The position numbers and the translations under genes were made by a program. A stretch of DNA of 64,000 nucleotides from Pseudomonadota bacterium (GTDB taxonomy: Bacteria > Desulfobacterota > Binatia > Binatales > Binataceae), in the NCBI GenBank assembly GCA_021323945.1, contig JAJPKA010000020.1:558001-622000 (forward strand). Direction: 5' to 3'. The notes under the pieces are model-generated. The model saw nothing but the letters and a program-made list of their open reading frames with translations. It did no database searches and was not told the DNA's origin. Shown in pieces: positions 35,596-44,711 of the stretch. Position 1 is the first letter of the stretch. Each line of letters begins with the position of its first letter.

Positions 35596-36168
35596 ATGTC
35601 CAGCTGGTTTAAGGAAATCACGCCGGAGCTAAAGGAATTCATTGCAGCTCAGAAGGTCTTTTTCGTGGCGACAGCCCCGACCACGGGGCGAATCAATTTG
35701 TCACCCAAAGGCATGGACACGTTCCGAGTCATCAACCCACGCCGGGTGATTTATCTCGATATCACCGGGAGTGGTAATGAAACTGCGGCGCACCTTCTAG
35801 AAAATGGCCGCATTACCATTATGTTCTGTTCCTTTGACAAGACCGCGCGAATTGCACGGCTTTATGGTCATGGCCGAACAATTCATCCGCGCGATACCAG
35901 CTGGCCGGAATACCTGTCGATGTTCCCGCCTCAGCCAGGTATCCGCCAAATTATGGAAATTGATATCGAGTCAGCGATGACTTCCTGCGGCTACGGCGTC
36001 CCACTGATGGAAAACCTGAGGGAACGTGAGACACTGAGAAAATACTGGGAGAAACGCGATGAGCAGACGCTGGTCGCTTACCAGCACAAGGCGAATGAGC
36101 GAAGTATCGATGGTCTGCCCACTGGTTTGTTTGCCCAGACATCAGCCAACGGTCGAATCAATCGATGA
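35596..36168 (+). CDS. Pyridoxamine 5'-phosphate oxidase family protein
   Basis: A 190-residue FMN-binding split-barrel protein. It begins MSSWFKEITPELKEFIAAQK with the typical FFVATAPTTGRINLSPKG (about residues 23-40), then RRVIYLDITGSGNETAAHLL (about 53-72), GRITIMFCSFD and ARLYGHGRTI. The FMN-binding segments are present, but residues specific to true PNP oxidase are not evident. The family also contains flavin reductases and heme or F420 enzymes. The family-like start at 35596 follows GGAG; longer in-frame starts exist. Confidence 0.85.
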   Translation: MSSWFKEITPELKEFIAAQKVFFVATAPTTGRINLSPKGMDTFRVINPRRVIYLDITGSGNETAAHLLENGRITIMFCSFDKTARIARLYGHGRTIHPRDTSWPEYLSMFPPQPGIRQIMEIDIESAMTSCGYGVPLMENLRERETLRKYWEKRDEQTLVAYQHKANERSIDGLPTGLFAQTSANGRINR

Positions 36169-36341
36169 ATTTCAGCACGGGAACGAATCTCGAGGTTTGA
36201 ACTCCGCAACCGGTGTGAAATTCCAGATGTGCAGCGTCAGCATCCTGCGCAATGTCACAGCACGTAGATCGACTACTGACGTGCAGGAATCTGTTGCCCC
36301 GACTCCGCCAGCCAGTGCAGCCGGGGGTTGAGATTTGATCT

Positions 36342-37745
36342 TCAACTCTGGCGCCGCTCGGTTCGCATCCGTTCGTTTATGAGCATCGCATTGAGGGCCG
36401 CTGTGTATTTGACCGGATAGGCGGCAGGCTTGTCGAGGTCTTTGTAACGCTGCTCCAGCTTTGCCATTGATTCCAGCAAGCGTTCGCGTGACTCCGCCAG
36501 TGAGGGTCGAGAGCCTAGGCGGCGGTTTTGTCTAAACTGGGGCTGCATCATCGGTAACACTTCGACGGGTGGCGGCCTGAATTCGCGGGCGACGGTGGCA
36601 GCGCCTTCGTCAGCCAACCCGATCATGTCGCAATAAAAGCCGCCGCTGCTGTTGAAGGCACGAAACCATTGCTTGCGGCCCGGCAAAGTAGCCTTATTGG
36701 CCGAAGTTTTCAGGCGAGGGATGCCTCGATATTCGGCGAGTTTATATACCAGGTCCAGTGAGGGAGCATCGGCGCTCACCACCATGGCAGTTCCAACACC
36801 GAAGGCGTCAATTGGAGCGCCCGCCCGAACCAAGTCGCGGATTCGATATTCGTCGAGATTACCGCTGGCGAAGATCGACACGTCCTGCAGGCCGTTTTGG
36901 TCCAGGATCCGCCGCGCCCTGATGCTGAGATCGGCAAGATTACCGCTATCGAGCCGCACCGCCTGTAGTTTCAGGCCCTTGTTGCGCAAATTGCGCGCAA
37001 CGAGCGCAGCGTTTTCGACTCCGCGAATCGTGTCATAAGTGTCCACCACGAGCGTGCTGAGGCGTGGGAAGAGCTCGACGAAATGTTCAAAGGCCTCGCG
37101 CTCGCGTTCATGCACCATGACATAGCTGTGCGCCATCGTACCGTACAGCGGGATTCCGTAGCGGCATCCGGCCAGGACATTGGAAGTGCCAACGAAACCT
37201 GCCAAGTAGCTTGAGCGAGCCGCTACCAGGCCGGCGTCCACGCCCTGGCTCCGTCGCAATCCGAAGTCCACCAGCCGACGGCCGCGAGCGGCCAGAACCG
37301 AACGTGCGGCTTTGCTCGCAATAAGGGTTGCCAACCCGATCTGATTCATGATCAGGCTCTCTACAATCTGGGCCTCAATCAGCGGGCCGGAAACCTCGAG
37401 GATAGGTTCTTCGGCGAAAAAGATCGTTCCTTCGGGTATTGCATCTACTTCGCAGGTGAAACGAAAGCTGCTGAGGTAGTGCAGGAATTCGGGAGTGAAA
37501 AGTTTCAGCGCTTCCAGGGAATCGATCGCTGCCTGGCTGAATTGAAAATCTTCGAGCGCCTCCAACGTTCGTTCCAACCCCGCCGCCACCAGAAATCCTC
37601 GCTGCGGCGGCAGACGCCGGACACTCAGCGTGAAACACGCCGGCTCGTTGAACCCCAGTTGGAAATAGCTCGCTGCCATCGTCAGCTCGTAAAGGTCCGT
37701 GAGCAGCGGCAAATCCCTCGGTTCAAGGCGTAGGTCGGTCGGCAT
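36342..37745 (-). CDS. pncB: Nicotinate phosphoribosyltransferase
   Basis: A 467-residue enzyme that salvages nicotinate to nicotinate mononucleotide with PRPP and ATP. It opens with LLTDLYELTMAASYFQLG, contains SQGVDAGLVAARSSYLAGF, the His region GTMAHSYVM (about residues 203-211), the PRPP-site segment AVRLDSGNLADLS and IFASGNLDEYRI, then AFGVGTAMVVSADAPSLD. The C-terminal third beyond residue 370 is Arg-rich and less conserved. It is downstream of a Lon-related protease and Hsp20 on the same strand, 44 bp after the protease, so it may be co-regulated with stress genes. Confidence 0.95.
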   Translation of the reverse strand: MPTDLRLEPRDLPLLTDLYELTMAASYFQLGFNEPACFTLSVRRLPPQRGFLVAAGLERTLEALEDFQFSQAAIDSLEALKLFTPEFLHYLSSFRFTCEVDAIPEGTIFFAEEPILEVSGPLIEAQIVESLIMNQIGLATLIASKAARSVLAARGRRLVDFGLRRSQGVDAGLVAARSSYLAGFVGTSNVLAGCRYGIPLYGTMAHSYVMVHEREREAFEHFVELFPRLSTLVVDTYDTIRGVENAALVARNLRNKGLKLQAVRLDSGNLADLSIRARRILDQNGLQDVSIFASGNLDEYRIRDLVRAGAPIDAFGVGTAMVVSADAPSLDLVYKLAEYRGIPRLKTSANKATLPGRKQWFRAFNSSGGFYCDMIGLADEGAATVAREFRPPPVEVLPMMQPQFRQNRRLGSRPSLAESRERLLESMAKLEQRYKDLDKPAAYPVKYTAALNAMLINERMRTERRQS

Positions 37746-37789
37746 TGCTTTTGGTCGACGTGGATGGTCTGACCGGCGCGAGGAGAATG

Positions 37790-40333
37790 CTAGGCTGGCG
37801 GTTCGGGAGGTCCCGGGGGTGGTGGTGGAGGGCCGGGTGCTGAAGTTTCGTGGATGATTCGGGTCTCACCTGCGCGACCGTCTCGGATCTTATCACTCAT
37901 CTCACGAAGACGCTGGGCCACCAGATAGTTGATGGTGCCAGGCTGATCGAGCGTGCCGGCACTGACACCGGTCAGAATTTCGATTCCCTGGTCAATAGTC
38001 TCGACAGGATAGATGTGGAAAGCTCCCGCTTCGACCGCCCGGATGATCTCGGGGTCGAGCATGAGGTTGCGTAAGTTGCTGCGTGGGACCAGCACACCCT
38101 GACGGCCTGTAAGACCCACCGCCTTGCATACTCGGAAGAATCCTTCGATTTTTTCATTGGCCCCGCCAATCGCCTGGACGTTCCCATATTGGTCAACCGA
38201 ACCGGTTACGGCGAGGTCCTGGCGTATTGGCACACCACTCAAGGCCGACAACAGGGCGTAGAGCTCTGTCGAGCTGGCGCTGTCGCCGTCGATACCGGAG
38301 TAGGACTGTTCGAAACAGACGCTGGCCGACATCGTTACCGGGCGCTCGAGGCCGAAGCGGCCTCGCACAAACCCGCTCAATATCATAATTCCCTTGTCAT
38401 GAGTGGATCCCGATAAGCGCGCCTCGCGCTCGATGTTGATGACCCCCGCCTGGCCCACACCGACACTGACCGTCACACGCGCGGGGCGGCCAAAGGTATA
38501 ACCCCCGACATCGAGTATCGATAGGCCATTTATCTGACCGACACTTTTGCCGTCCAAGTGGACGACCAAAGTGCCATTCGCGATCAGGCGCCGAATTTCC
38601 TCTTCAATGAAATTCAGTCGCAGCACGCGTTGTTCGAGGGCGCGATGCACGTGCTTGGCAGTAGTGCGCGGCGCTCCCTCCGCCTGAGCAAAGTACGCGG
38701 ATTCGCGGACCAGGTCGTCGATGGGCTCGAGCGAGCTGGCAACTCGCTCTCGGTCCCCCGCCAGCCTCATCCCGAACTCGACGATGCGCTGGATTGCTTC
38801 ACCGTCAAATGGCGGCAAGTTCGCGCGCCTGCTCAAGCTTCCGATGCGGCTGGCGTAATGACGCGCGGTTTCCGCATCGGCGTCGACGACCGGACGAATC
38901 TCCGCCTTGACCTTGAACAGCTCTGCAAACTCGGGGTCATAGAAGTACAACATGTTGTAGAGATAGCGGCCACCCAGCACCGCGATCTTGGCATGAACTT
39001 CGATGGGCTCGGGCTTGAGACCGCTGATCCCGAAGAACGGAAATGGCTCGTAGGTCTCCAATGTCATTCGACCCGTCTTGAGGGTGCGCTTGAGAGTCTT
39101 CCAGACACCAGGCTCAATGACCGCATCCTCGAGGTCAAAAAGCAGGAAACCCTCGTGGGCCCGCAGGAACGACCCGGGAATTATCCGAGTAAAATTAGTC
39201 GCGGAACGACCTAACGGATCGATCCAACGTTCAATTGTGCCGAACAGATTGCGATAAGTGGGTGCGTCTTCACAGATGACCGGTGCACCCTTGTGTCCTG
39301 AATTGTCCACCAACACGTTGACTTGGTATTCGAGGAAGCGAGTTTCTGGCGAAGGCCGTAGCAACGTCGATTTCTCGCTCGCACCGTCGACCGGCTCGCG
39401 GAAGTTTTCCAGGTGGCTCAGCATGTGCTCGCCCACTTGATCGAGGTAGGCCGACACCGCTGGATTATCGAAGAACTGTTTGAGTGCGGCGATTTCCGGA
39501 TTGATCAAGCGGGCCGCAAAAGAACGTTCGATGGCGCGGATGTCATCCACCAGTTCGTGCATCAGTTCCTGCTGACGGGTCATAATTCCGGCCAGTTCAC
39601 CCTGCAGCTCAGCCTGTGCCTTGGCCAAACGTTCGCGTTCTTCCTCGGGCATCGCCTGCATTTCGCGTTGCAGCTCTTCAGGGGAATCCGGCACTTTGCC
39701 GCGAATGAGGGGGATGAAGAGCACTTGACCGCTGGACGTGCTCTGAAGAGCGAAACCTCGTTCGCGAGCTTTGGATTCGAAGTTGCCAAATAGCTCCTGC
39801 ACCCGCCGGTTATATTTCTCCCGCAAGGCAGCGCGTTCGTGATCGAAGTCCTCGCGTCGAAAAGCCTTGGGCAATTGGTCGAGCACGAAATTGACCAGTT
39901 CTTGCATGCGGCGTCGTAGTTCGTTGCCTTGCCCCGGCTTCAGATAGAGTGCAACCGGCGACTCAGGGCTGCGGAAATTATTGACGTAGACCCAATCGCC
40001 GGGAGTCGGCATGCGGGCTGCCTGTTCCTGCAACAACTGGAGAATCGCGGCTCTCTCTTCGCGCGTGCGCAGGCCGGTGACAAACACGTTATAGCCGGGC
40101 GCATCGATGCCGATTGCGAGCCTGACAGCGTCCAGCGCACGCTCCTGACCCAGGAGTTTGTCCTCCGTACTTGCGCTCGAAGCGATTTGCACTAATTCCT
40201 CGGCGCTGAGAGGGCATACTGCCCGCAGCTCGCGGGCGCTTAGTTCGGAGTGAGAGGCAGCGGGAGCAAAGGTACGGGCCAACGCTTCAGAGCCTTCCCG
40301 CCGGTTCCGGTCGTAGTTGCTTTCGTTAGCCAT
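37790..40333 (-). CDS. Lon-related ATP-dependent protease-like protein
   Basis: An 847-residue protein of the Lon-related AAA_32/S16 group. N-terminally, GYNVFVTGLRTREERAAIL marks where a P-loop is expected but the Gly/Lys motif is not recognisable. The presumed Walker B is FLLFDLEDAVIEPGVWKTLK (about residues 410-429). The C-terminal S16 domain has the catalytic Ser in GDSASSTELYALLSALS (about residue 696) and the Lys in GGANEKIEGFFRV (about 739). It ends with a proline-rich tail, PPPPPPGPPEPPA. Related proteins are widespread but poorly characterised. The order Hsp20, protease, pncB with 42-44 bp gaps suggests one transcript. Confidence 0.85.
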   Translation of the reverse strand: MANESNYDRNRREGSEALARTFAPAASHSELSARELRAVCPLSAEELVQIASSASTEDKLLGQERALDAVRLAIGIDAPGYNVFVTGLRTREERAAILQLLQEQAARMPTPGDWVYVNNFRSPESPVALYLKPGQGNELRRRMQELVNFVLDQLPKAFRREDFDHERAALREKYNRRVQELFGNFESKARERGFALQSTSSGQVLFIPLIRGKVPDSPEELQREMQAMPEEERERLAKAQAELQGELAGIMTRQQELMHELVDDIRAIERSFAARLINPEIAALKQFFDNPAVSAYLDQVGEHMLSHLENFREPVDGASEKSTLLRPSPETRFLEYQVNVLVDNSGHKGAPVICEDAPTYRNLFGTIERWIDPLGRSATNFTRIIPGSFLRAHEGFLLFDLEDAVIEPGVWKTLKRTLKTGRMTLETYEPFPFFGISGLKPEPIEVHAKIAVLGGRYLYNMLYFYDPEFAELFKVKAEIRPVVDADAETARHYASRIGSLSRRANLPPFDGEAIQRIVEFGMRLAGDRERVASSLEPIDDLVRESAYFAQAEGAPRTTAKHVHRALEQRVLRLNFIEEEIRRLIANGTLVVHLDGKSVGQINGLSILDVGGYTFGRPARVTVSVGVGQAGVINIEREARLSGSTHDKGIMILSGFVRGRFGLERPVTMSASVCFEQSYSGIDGDSASSTELYALLSALSGVPIRQDLAVTGSVDQYGNVQAIGGANEKIEGFFRVCKAVGLTGRQGVLVPRSNLRNLMLDPEIIRAVEAGAFHIYPVETIDQGIEILTGVSAGTLDQPGTINYLVAQRLREMSDKIRDGRAGETRIIHETSAPGPPPPPPGPPEPPA

Positions 40334-40375
40334 GGGCAGCCTGTTGAGAGTCGAGTTGTGAATTAGGCCCGCGGC

Positions 40376-40756
40376 TCAGCGCACTTCAATCTTGCGCCCC
40401 CGCGCCTTCGGTACCGTCACGTCGAGTATGCCCGCTTCAAAGTGGGCGGTCACACGTTCAGGATCAATCCGGTGCGAGAAGTCCAGCTTGCTTTCGGTCT
40501 GTCCTCGGGCCGATGGGCTGCGCACCGTCAACCGCCATTCACTGGCTTCCACCTCGAGTTTCGCGGGTTCAGCCTCGGGCAAGGCGAGCCTGACCCGGTA
40601 ACTATCTTCGTCCTCCAGCACCAGGGCGTTACCGAAGGTGCGGATTTCGCCGGGAGCGCGCCAGCGCCTAATTAGAAGATCCTCGAAGAGCTCATTGAAA
40701 GTTCGATTAAACTCTTCTTCGATTGTTAAAGCCCTATGCCATCTTGAAGCCACCAT
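40376..40756 (-). CDS. Hsp20 small heat-shock protein
   Basis: A 126-residue alpha-crystallin domain protein. Recognisable parts are the alpha-crystallin strands EDSYRVRLALPEAEP and WRLTVRSPSARG, then LDFSHRIDPERVTAHFEAG and the family signature GILDVTVPKARG (about residues 107-118). Such proteins hold unfolding proteins until refolding. It is first in a likely unit with the Lon-related protease. Only 90 bp separate it from the divergent universal stress gene. No CIRCE or ROSE element is recognised. Confidence 0.9.
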   Translation of the reverse strand: MVASRWHRALTIEEEFNRTFNELFEDLLIRRWRAPGEIRTFGNALVLEDEDSYRVRLALPEAEPAKLEVEASEWRLTVRSPSARGQTESKLDFSHRIDPERVTAHFEAGILDVTVPKARGRKIEVR

Positions 40757-40846
40757 AGAATTTTAACTTTTAAAGCCCCGTATTCCATAGACAAACGCCG
40801 AGAGAAAAACGCCGAGCCTGCCGCGATAGCTCACACTCACCTGACG

Positions 40847-41371
40847 ATGCTTGCCCTCGAAGGGCAGGCGCGGTATCGTGCGTTTGTGCCGACATTTAAC
40901 AAGATTCTGGCGCCGACCGATTTCTCTGAGGACTCAAAGCTAGCGCTCAGCTATGCTATCACCCTTGCGCAAAAATTTTCCTCGGAGATTATCGTGGTCC
41001 ACGTGGATCAACCGTTGGCGCCGGTTATGGTCAGCGAGCTAAACCCGGGCGTCGACATTTCCACCATGAACCGGATTGCCGAAGAAGGCAGGATGATGGC
41101 CCTGAGGGAGCTGGACAAAGCGACCTCATACCTGCGCGAGAGCGGCGTGAAAGCGCGCGGCCTGATGCGAGTGGGGGCGCCGTTTTTGGAAATCATCAAT
41201 GCGGCACAGAGCGAGGCTGCTGACCTTATCGTCATGGGTACGCACGGCCGCACCGGGCTGGCACACGTTCTTATGGGTAGCGTTGCCGAGCGGGTCGTGA
41301 ATAAGGCACCGTGCCCAGTGCTGACGGTTCGTCATCCGGACCGCAAATTCAAACATCCATTGGACAAATAG
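40847..41371 (+). CDS. Universal stress protein (UspA family)
   Basis: A 174-residue Usp domain. KILAPTDFSEDSKLALSYA (about residues 19-37) is the first strand and helix and VMGTHGRTGLAHVLMGSVAE (about 132-151) is the ATP-binding GxxGR region, followed by APCPVLTVR. The motif suggests the ATP-binding class. ATG 40847 is used; GTG 40886 would give the shorter family-like start. The gene is divergent from the Hsp20-protease-pncB unit, so the two stress units share a short intergenic region. Confidence 0.92.
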   Translation: MLALEGQARYRAFVPTFNKILAPTDFSEDSKLALSYAITLAQKFSSEIIVVHVDQPLAPVMVSELNPGVDISTMNRIAEEGRMMALRELDKATSYLRESGVKARGLMRVGAPFLEIINAAQSEAADLIVMGTHGRTGLAHVLMGSVAERVVNKAPCPVLTVRHPDRKFKHPLDK

Positions 41372-42071
41372 AAACTGCGCACAGTCGAGAGCCTGCTGGT
41401 CAGCTTGGCCGGGCCTTCTCACCCACGCTGCGTTTCATCGGGCTCGCACTTCATGCGCGAGAAAGCTGTGGTGAAGGTCCGCCCGCTGACCTGTATCGGT
41501 GGCGCGAAGGGCGGAGTAACCAGCCAGGTACTACTTTTCCCATCCCATGGTGCTGGTTGGGCGCAAAGGCCTGACAGGGTGGCAAGTGTTTCGTCGGGCA
41601 ATGACCGGACAGGCGCGAAAATGTCGGCGCGGGCTTGCCTTCATGTTGATTACCCTGCTCGGTGCTTCCGTCACGACTAAAATTGAAGATCGATGCCTCA
41701 CGCCAACAGGCACTTGCCGGTTCGACTGGTTTGGCGAAAGCTGTGAGTGCCACGACTAGGTATCGAATCGACAGGTTCGGCGGTTTTCGGTGTCGTTGCA
41801 AGGCTCATGCAATTACATCTGAGCCATGGTCGCAAAGCCCAGGCTTCTCCAGAAGACTGAGCCATTGGCGCAAACACATTTCGCGCGACTTAGGCTGCCG
41901 CCGCGCTTCAATCCGCGCGGATGTTAAAATCAGCGAACGAGTTTAGAGCTACTTATAGTGGGGCAATTTTTACTGGTGCACTTCTAATTGCGATGCTAAC
42001 ATGTCTCCGTACGGAAACCCGCGTCTGAGCGGGTCTTATTATTCGTCAAAACTTGTCATGGAGTAGAGCGC
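41372..42071. other. Intergenic region between the universal stress gene and pckG
   Basis: About 700 bp with no convincing gene. A plus-strand frame at 41547-41759 could encode 70 residues with a hydrophobic centre and four C-terminal cysteines, but it has no ribosome-binding site and no recognised match. A hairpin at 42017-42034, listed separately, lies close to the pckG start. The long untranslated region may be regulatory. Confidence 0.45.
42017..42043 (+). terminator. Terminator-like hairpin in the pckG leader
   Basis: ACCCGC (42017-42022) pairs perfectly with GCGGGT (42029-42034) around loop GTCTGA, followed by CTTATTATT. It resembles an intrinsic terminator only about 30 bp upstream of the pckG start. 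It could attenuate pckG or end an upstream short RNA. The tail is AT-rich but not a pure T-run. Confidence 0.4.
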
Positions 42072-43859
42072 GTGACCTCAGATTCACCAGATAATCCGAA
42101 CGTTGCCAGCGCGGCACTCAAGCAATGGGTCGCCGAAACTGCGCGCCTTACCCAACCGGATCAGATCGTCTGGTGCGACGGCTCGCCGGGTGAGCGTCAA
42201 CGGCTGCTGGCGAGTGCGGTTAAATCGGGCGTTCTGATTCCACTCAATCCGCGTAAACGGCCGGGTTGCTACTTGCACCGGTCTGACCCTCGCGACGTTG
42301 CTCGCACGGAAGAGGTAACCTTTATTTGTACGCCGTCCGCCCACGAGGCCGGAGTAACAAACAATTGGATGGCGCCCGACGAAGCGTATCGCAAGCTTGG
42401 TGCGATGCTAAAGGGCTCGATGCGCGGACGGACAATGTACGTGGTTCCTTACGTAATGGGGCCGGTAGGGTCGCCATACGCTAAAATCGGGGTCGAAATC
42501 ACCGACAGCATTTACGTGGCGCTCAGCATGGGAATCATGACCCGAATGGGAGAATGCGCGCTGAGAATGCTGGGGGAATCGGACGATTTTAATCGCGGCT
42601 TGCATTGCACACTCGATCTCAATCCCGAGCATCGCTTTATCTGTCATTTCCCGCAGGACAATACAATCTGGTCGGTTGGCAGTGGCTACGGTGGTAATGC
42701 GTTGTTGAGCAAGAAGTGTTTCGCTCTGCGCATCGCCAGTTGGCTTGGGCGCAAAGAAGGGTGGTTCGCAGAGCACATGCTGATAGTCGGGATCCGCAAC
42801 CCTGAAGGTCACACCAAATATATCGCTGCCGCCTTTCCCAGTGCTTGTGGCAAGACCAACCTTGCGATGCTGTTGCCACCACCGGCACTCCAGGGATGGA
42901 AAGTTTATACGGTCGGTGATGACATTGCCTGGCTGCGGGTTGGACCAGATGGACGGCTATGGGCGATCAATCCCGAAAATGGTTATTTCGGCGTTGCCCC
43001 GGGCACCAGTGCGCGGTCAAACCCGAACGCCATGCGCATGCTCGGGCATGACTCGATTTTCACCAACGTCGCTATGACACCCGACGGGGATGTGTGGTGG
43101 GAAGGGATGGATGTCGAACCGCCCTCGGAGTTGATTGATTGGCGAGGGCGCAAATGGCTGCCCGCCAGTGGCGAGAAAGCCGCTCATCCAAATAGTCGGT
43201 TCACGACCCCAATTCGAAATAATCCAGTGCTTTCGCCGCACGTCGACGACCCGTGCGGAGTCCCGATTTCCGCCATCGTTTTTGGGGGTCGCCGGGCCAC
43301 TACCGCGCCACTCGTGCTGGAAGCCAAGGACTGGCTACATGGCGTGTTCATCGGTGCGACGATGGGCTCGGAGACTACTGCAGCGGCATCGGGCAAAGTG
43401 GGAGTCGTCCGACGCGATCCGATGGCTATGCTACCTTTCGCTGGCTACAACATGGGCGATTATTGGCGGCATTGGCTGGCGATGGAACCCCGGATAACTG
43501 AACCGCCGCGCATCTTCATGGTGAACTGGTTTCGAAAAGCTCCCGACGGAAGCTATCTGTGGCCCGGATATGGCGAAAACTTGCGAATCTTGAAATGGAT
43601 GCTGGCGCGCATCGAGGGTCGCGTAAAGGGCCGACAGACGTTCCTCGGCAGGGTCGCCGAACCTGAGGAGATCGATCTGTCTGGTCTGGAGATTGCGCCC
43701 GCGCAGTTAGCCCGTGCCCTGGCAATGGATCCCACCGAATGGAAGGCTGAGCTTGCTTCGGCCGGTGACTTCTTCCAGCAGATCGGCTCATCAGTGCCCG
43801 AGGAGTTGCTGAGACTTCATCGCGAATTATCCAATTCGCTCGAGGCCGGCCGCGTCTGA
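42072..43859 (+). CDS. pckG: GTP-dependent phosphoenolpyruvate carboxykinase
   Basis: A 595-residue PEPCK of the GTP class, which converts oxaloacetate to phosphoenolpyruvate for gluconeogenesis. It shows SDPRDVARTEEVTF, MYVVPYVMGPVGSPYAKIGV (about residues 121-140), the GTP P-loop FPSACGKTNLAML (about 256-268), the metal site VYTVGDDIAWL (about 278-288) and GVFIGATMGSETTAA (about 423-437). GTG 42072 has GGAG eight bases upstream. It supports growth on acids and amino acids, in line with the GDH and acyl-CoA genes nearby. Confidence 0.96.
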   Translation: MTSDSPDNPNVASAALKQWVAETARLTQPDQIVWCDGSPGERQRLLASAVKSGVLIPLNPRKRPGCYLHRSDPRDVARTEEVTFICTPSAHEAGVTNNWMAPDEAYRKLGAMLKGSMRGRTMYVVPYVMGPVGSPYAKIGVEITDSIYVALSMGIMTRMGECALRMLGESDDFNRGLHCTLDLNPEHRFICHFPQDNTIWSVGSGYGGNALLSKKCFALRIASWLGRKEGWFAEHMLIVGIRNPEGHTKYIAAAFPSACGKTNLAMLLPPPALQGWKVYTVGDDIAWLRVGPDGRLWAINPENGYFGVAPGTSARSNPNAMRMLGHDSIFTNVAMTPDGDVWWEGMDVEPPSELIDWRGRKWLPASGEKAAHPNSRFTTPIRNNPVLSPHVDDPCGVPISAIVFGGRRATTAPLVLEAKDWLHGVFIGATMGSETTAAASGKVGVVRRDPMAMLPFAGYNMGDYWRHWLAMEPRITEPPRIFMVNWFRKAPDGSYLWPGYGENLRILKWMLARIEGRVKGRQTFLGRVAEPEEIDLSGLEIAPAQLARALAMDPTEWKAELASAGDFFQQIGSSVPEELLRLHRELSNSLEAGRV

Positions 43860-43995
43860 TTAAGCTTGTGATTCCGATTGAACCCGCACGTCTATTACTC
43901 GCCGAGTGACGATGCCACCCGTAGTATGCGGATTTTGCGCTAATTTAGCCTAATTCTGACGCGGCTGAGTTGTCAGATCGGCTGCAAAAAGCGTC

Positions 43996-44592
43996 GTGGC
44001 TAGCGGACAATCGCAATTTGCGGGACTTTCCCCGAAAATTCTTAAAGAGATCGAGCGCCGACTAAGTAAACCGGGCTTCAACAGCTACAGGCGGCTCGCT
44101 GAATGGCTCGAGCGGCAGGGCTTCAGAATCTCCATCATCAATTTAAGAAACTTCAAGGCCCGATTAGGCCGAGCCGGCACGAAAACCCGCCCGCAAAAAG
44201 CACAGCGGGGCAGCCGCACCTGGAATGGAACCGCAGAGGGCTTAATCAGCCTGGCGCGCCAGAAACTGGGTTCTGCACTGGCCGAAGTTGACCAGTTCCA
44301 GCAGGGTGACATGTCACGATTGGCTCACGCCGTAGCTCATTTAATTCAAGCCGGCGTCGCTCTGCAACGGTGGCAGGCTGAGCTTAGCCGGCGGTCGGGC
44401 GGGAAAGTCGCTCGCGGGGAGCCACATCTCAGAGTCCACGGACTTACGGGCGAAACCTCCCAGACACTGCGCAACGCCCTACTTGGAATTGTGCCCGGCG
44501 ACAGAGATGCTCAAGAAAGGGAACCCCCGGTCGAAGCTGTGCCGGACGTGAAACCCGACAGGCGCTCGGAAACGGAACGAAACAAGAGGTGA
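43996..44592 (+). CDS. DUF3486-like protein (Mu-type phage gp27/small-terminase-like), orphan
   Basis: A 198-residue protein with a GTG start. The N-terminal ~60 residues (SPKILKEIERRLSKPGFNSY, RRLAEWLERQGFRISIINLR) look like the DUF3486 domain found in Mu-like phage gp27 and related small packaging proteins. A helical middle (LISLARQKLGSALAEVDQFQ) and a charged, Pro-rich tail follow. No other phage gene is nearby, so it is an isolated relic or a domesticated copy. An alternative is a distinct winged-helix DNA-binding protein. The call is based on pattern, not alignment. Confidence 0.55.
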   Translation: MASGQSQFAGLSPKILKEIERRLSKPGFNSYRRLAEWLERQGFRISIINLRNFKARLGRAGTKTRPQKAQRGSRTWNGTAEGLISLARQKLGSALAEVDQFQQGDMSRLAHAVAHLIQAGVALQRWQAELSRRSGGKVARGEPHLRVHGLTGETSQTLRNALLGIVPGDRDAQEREPPVEAVPDVKPDRRSETERNKR

Positions 44593-44711
44593 CTGTCCGA
44601 CTCGCTTTGTGCGCAACTTTTGCTTCGAGCTGCGCGCCTCTCGAATCTCACGCCCGGGCAAGCATTCGCTCGAATTTAGCACATTGCGGGCAAGTTCGTC
44701 CCCCCGGGTTT

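Noticed and set aside
38558-39214. 218-codon plus-strand frame opposite the Lon-related gene
   Set aside because: Antisense to a gene with a clear S16 catalytic dyad; no recognisable domain.
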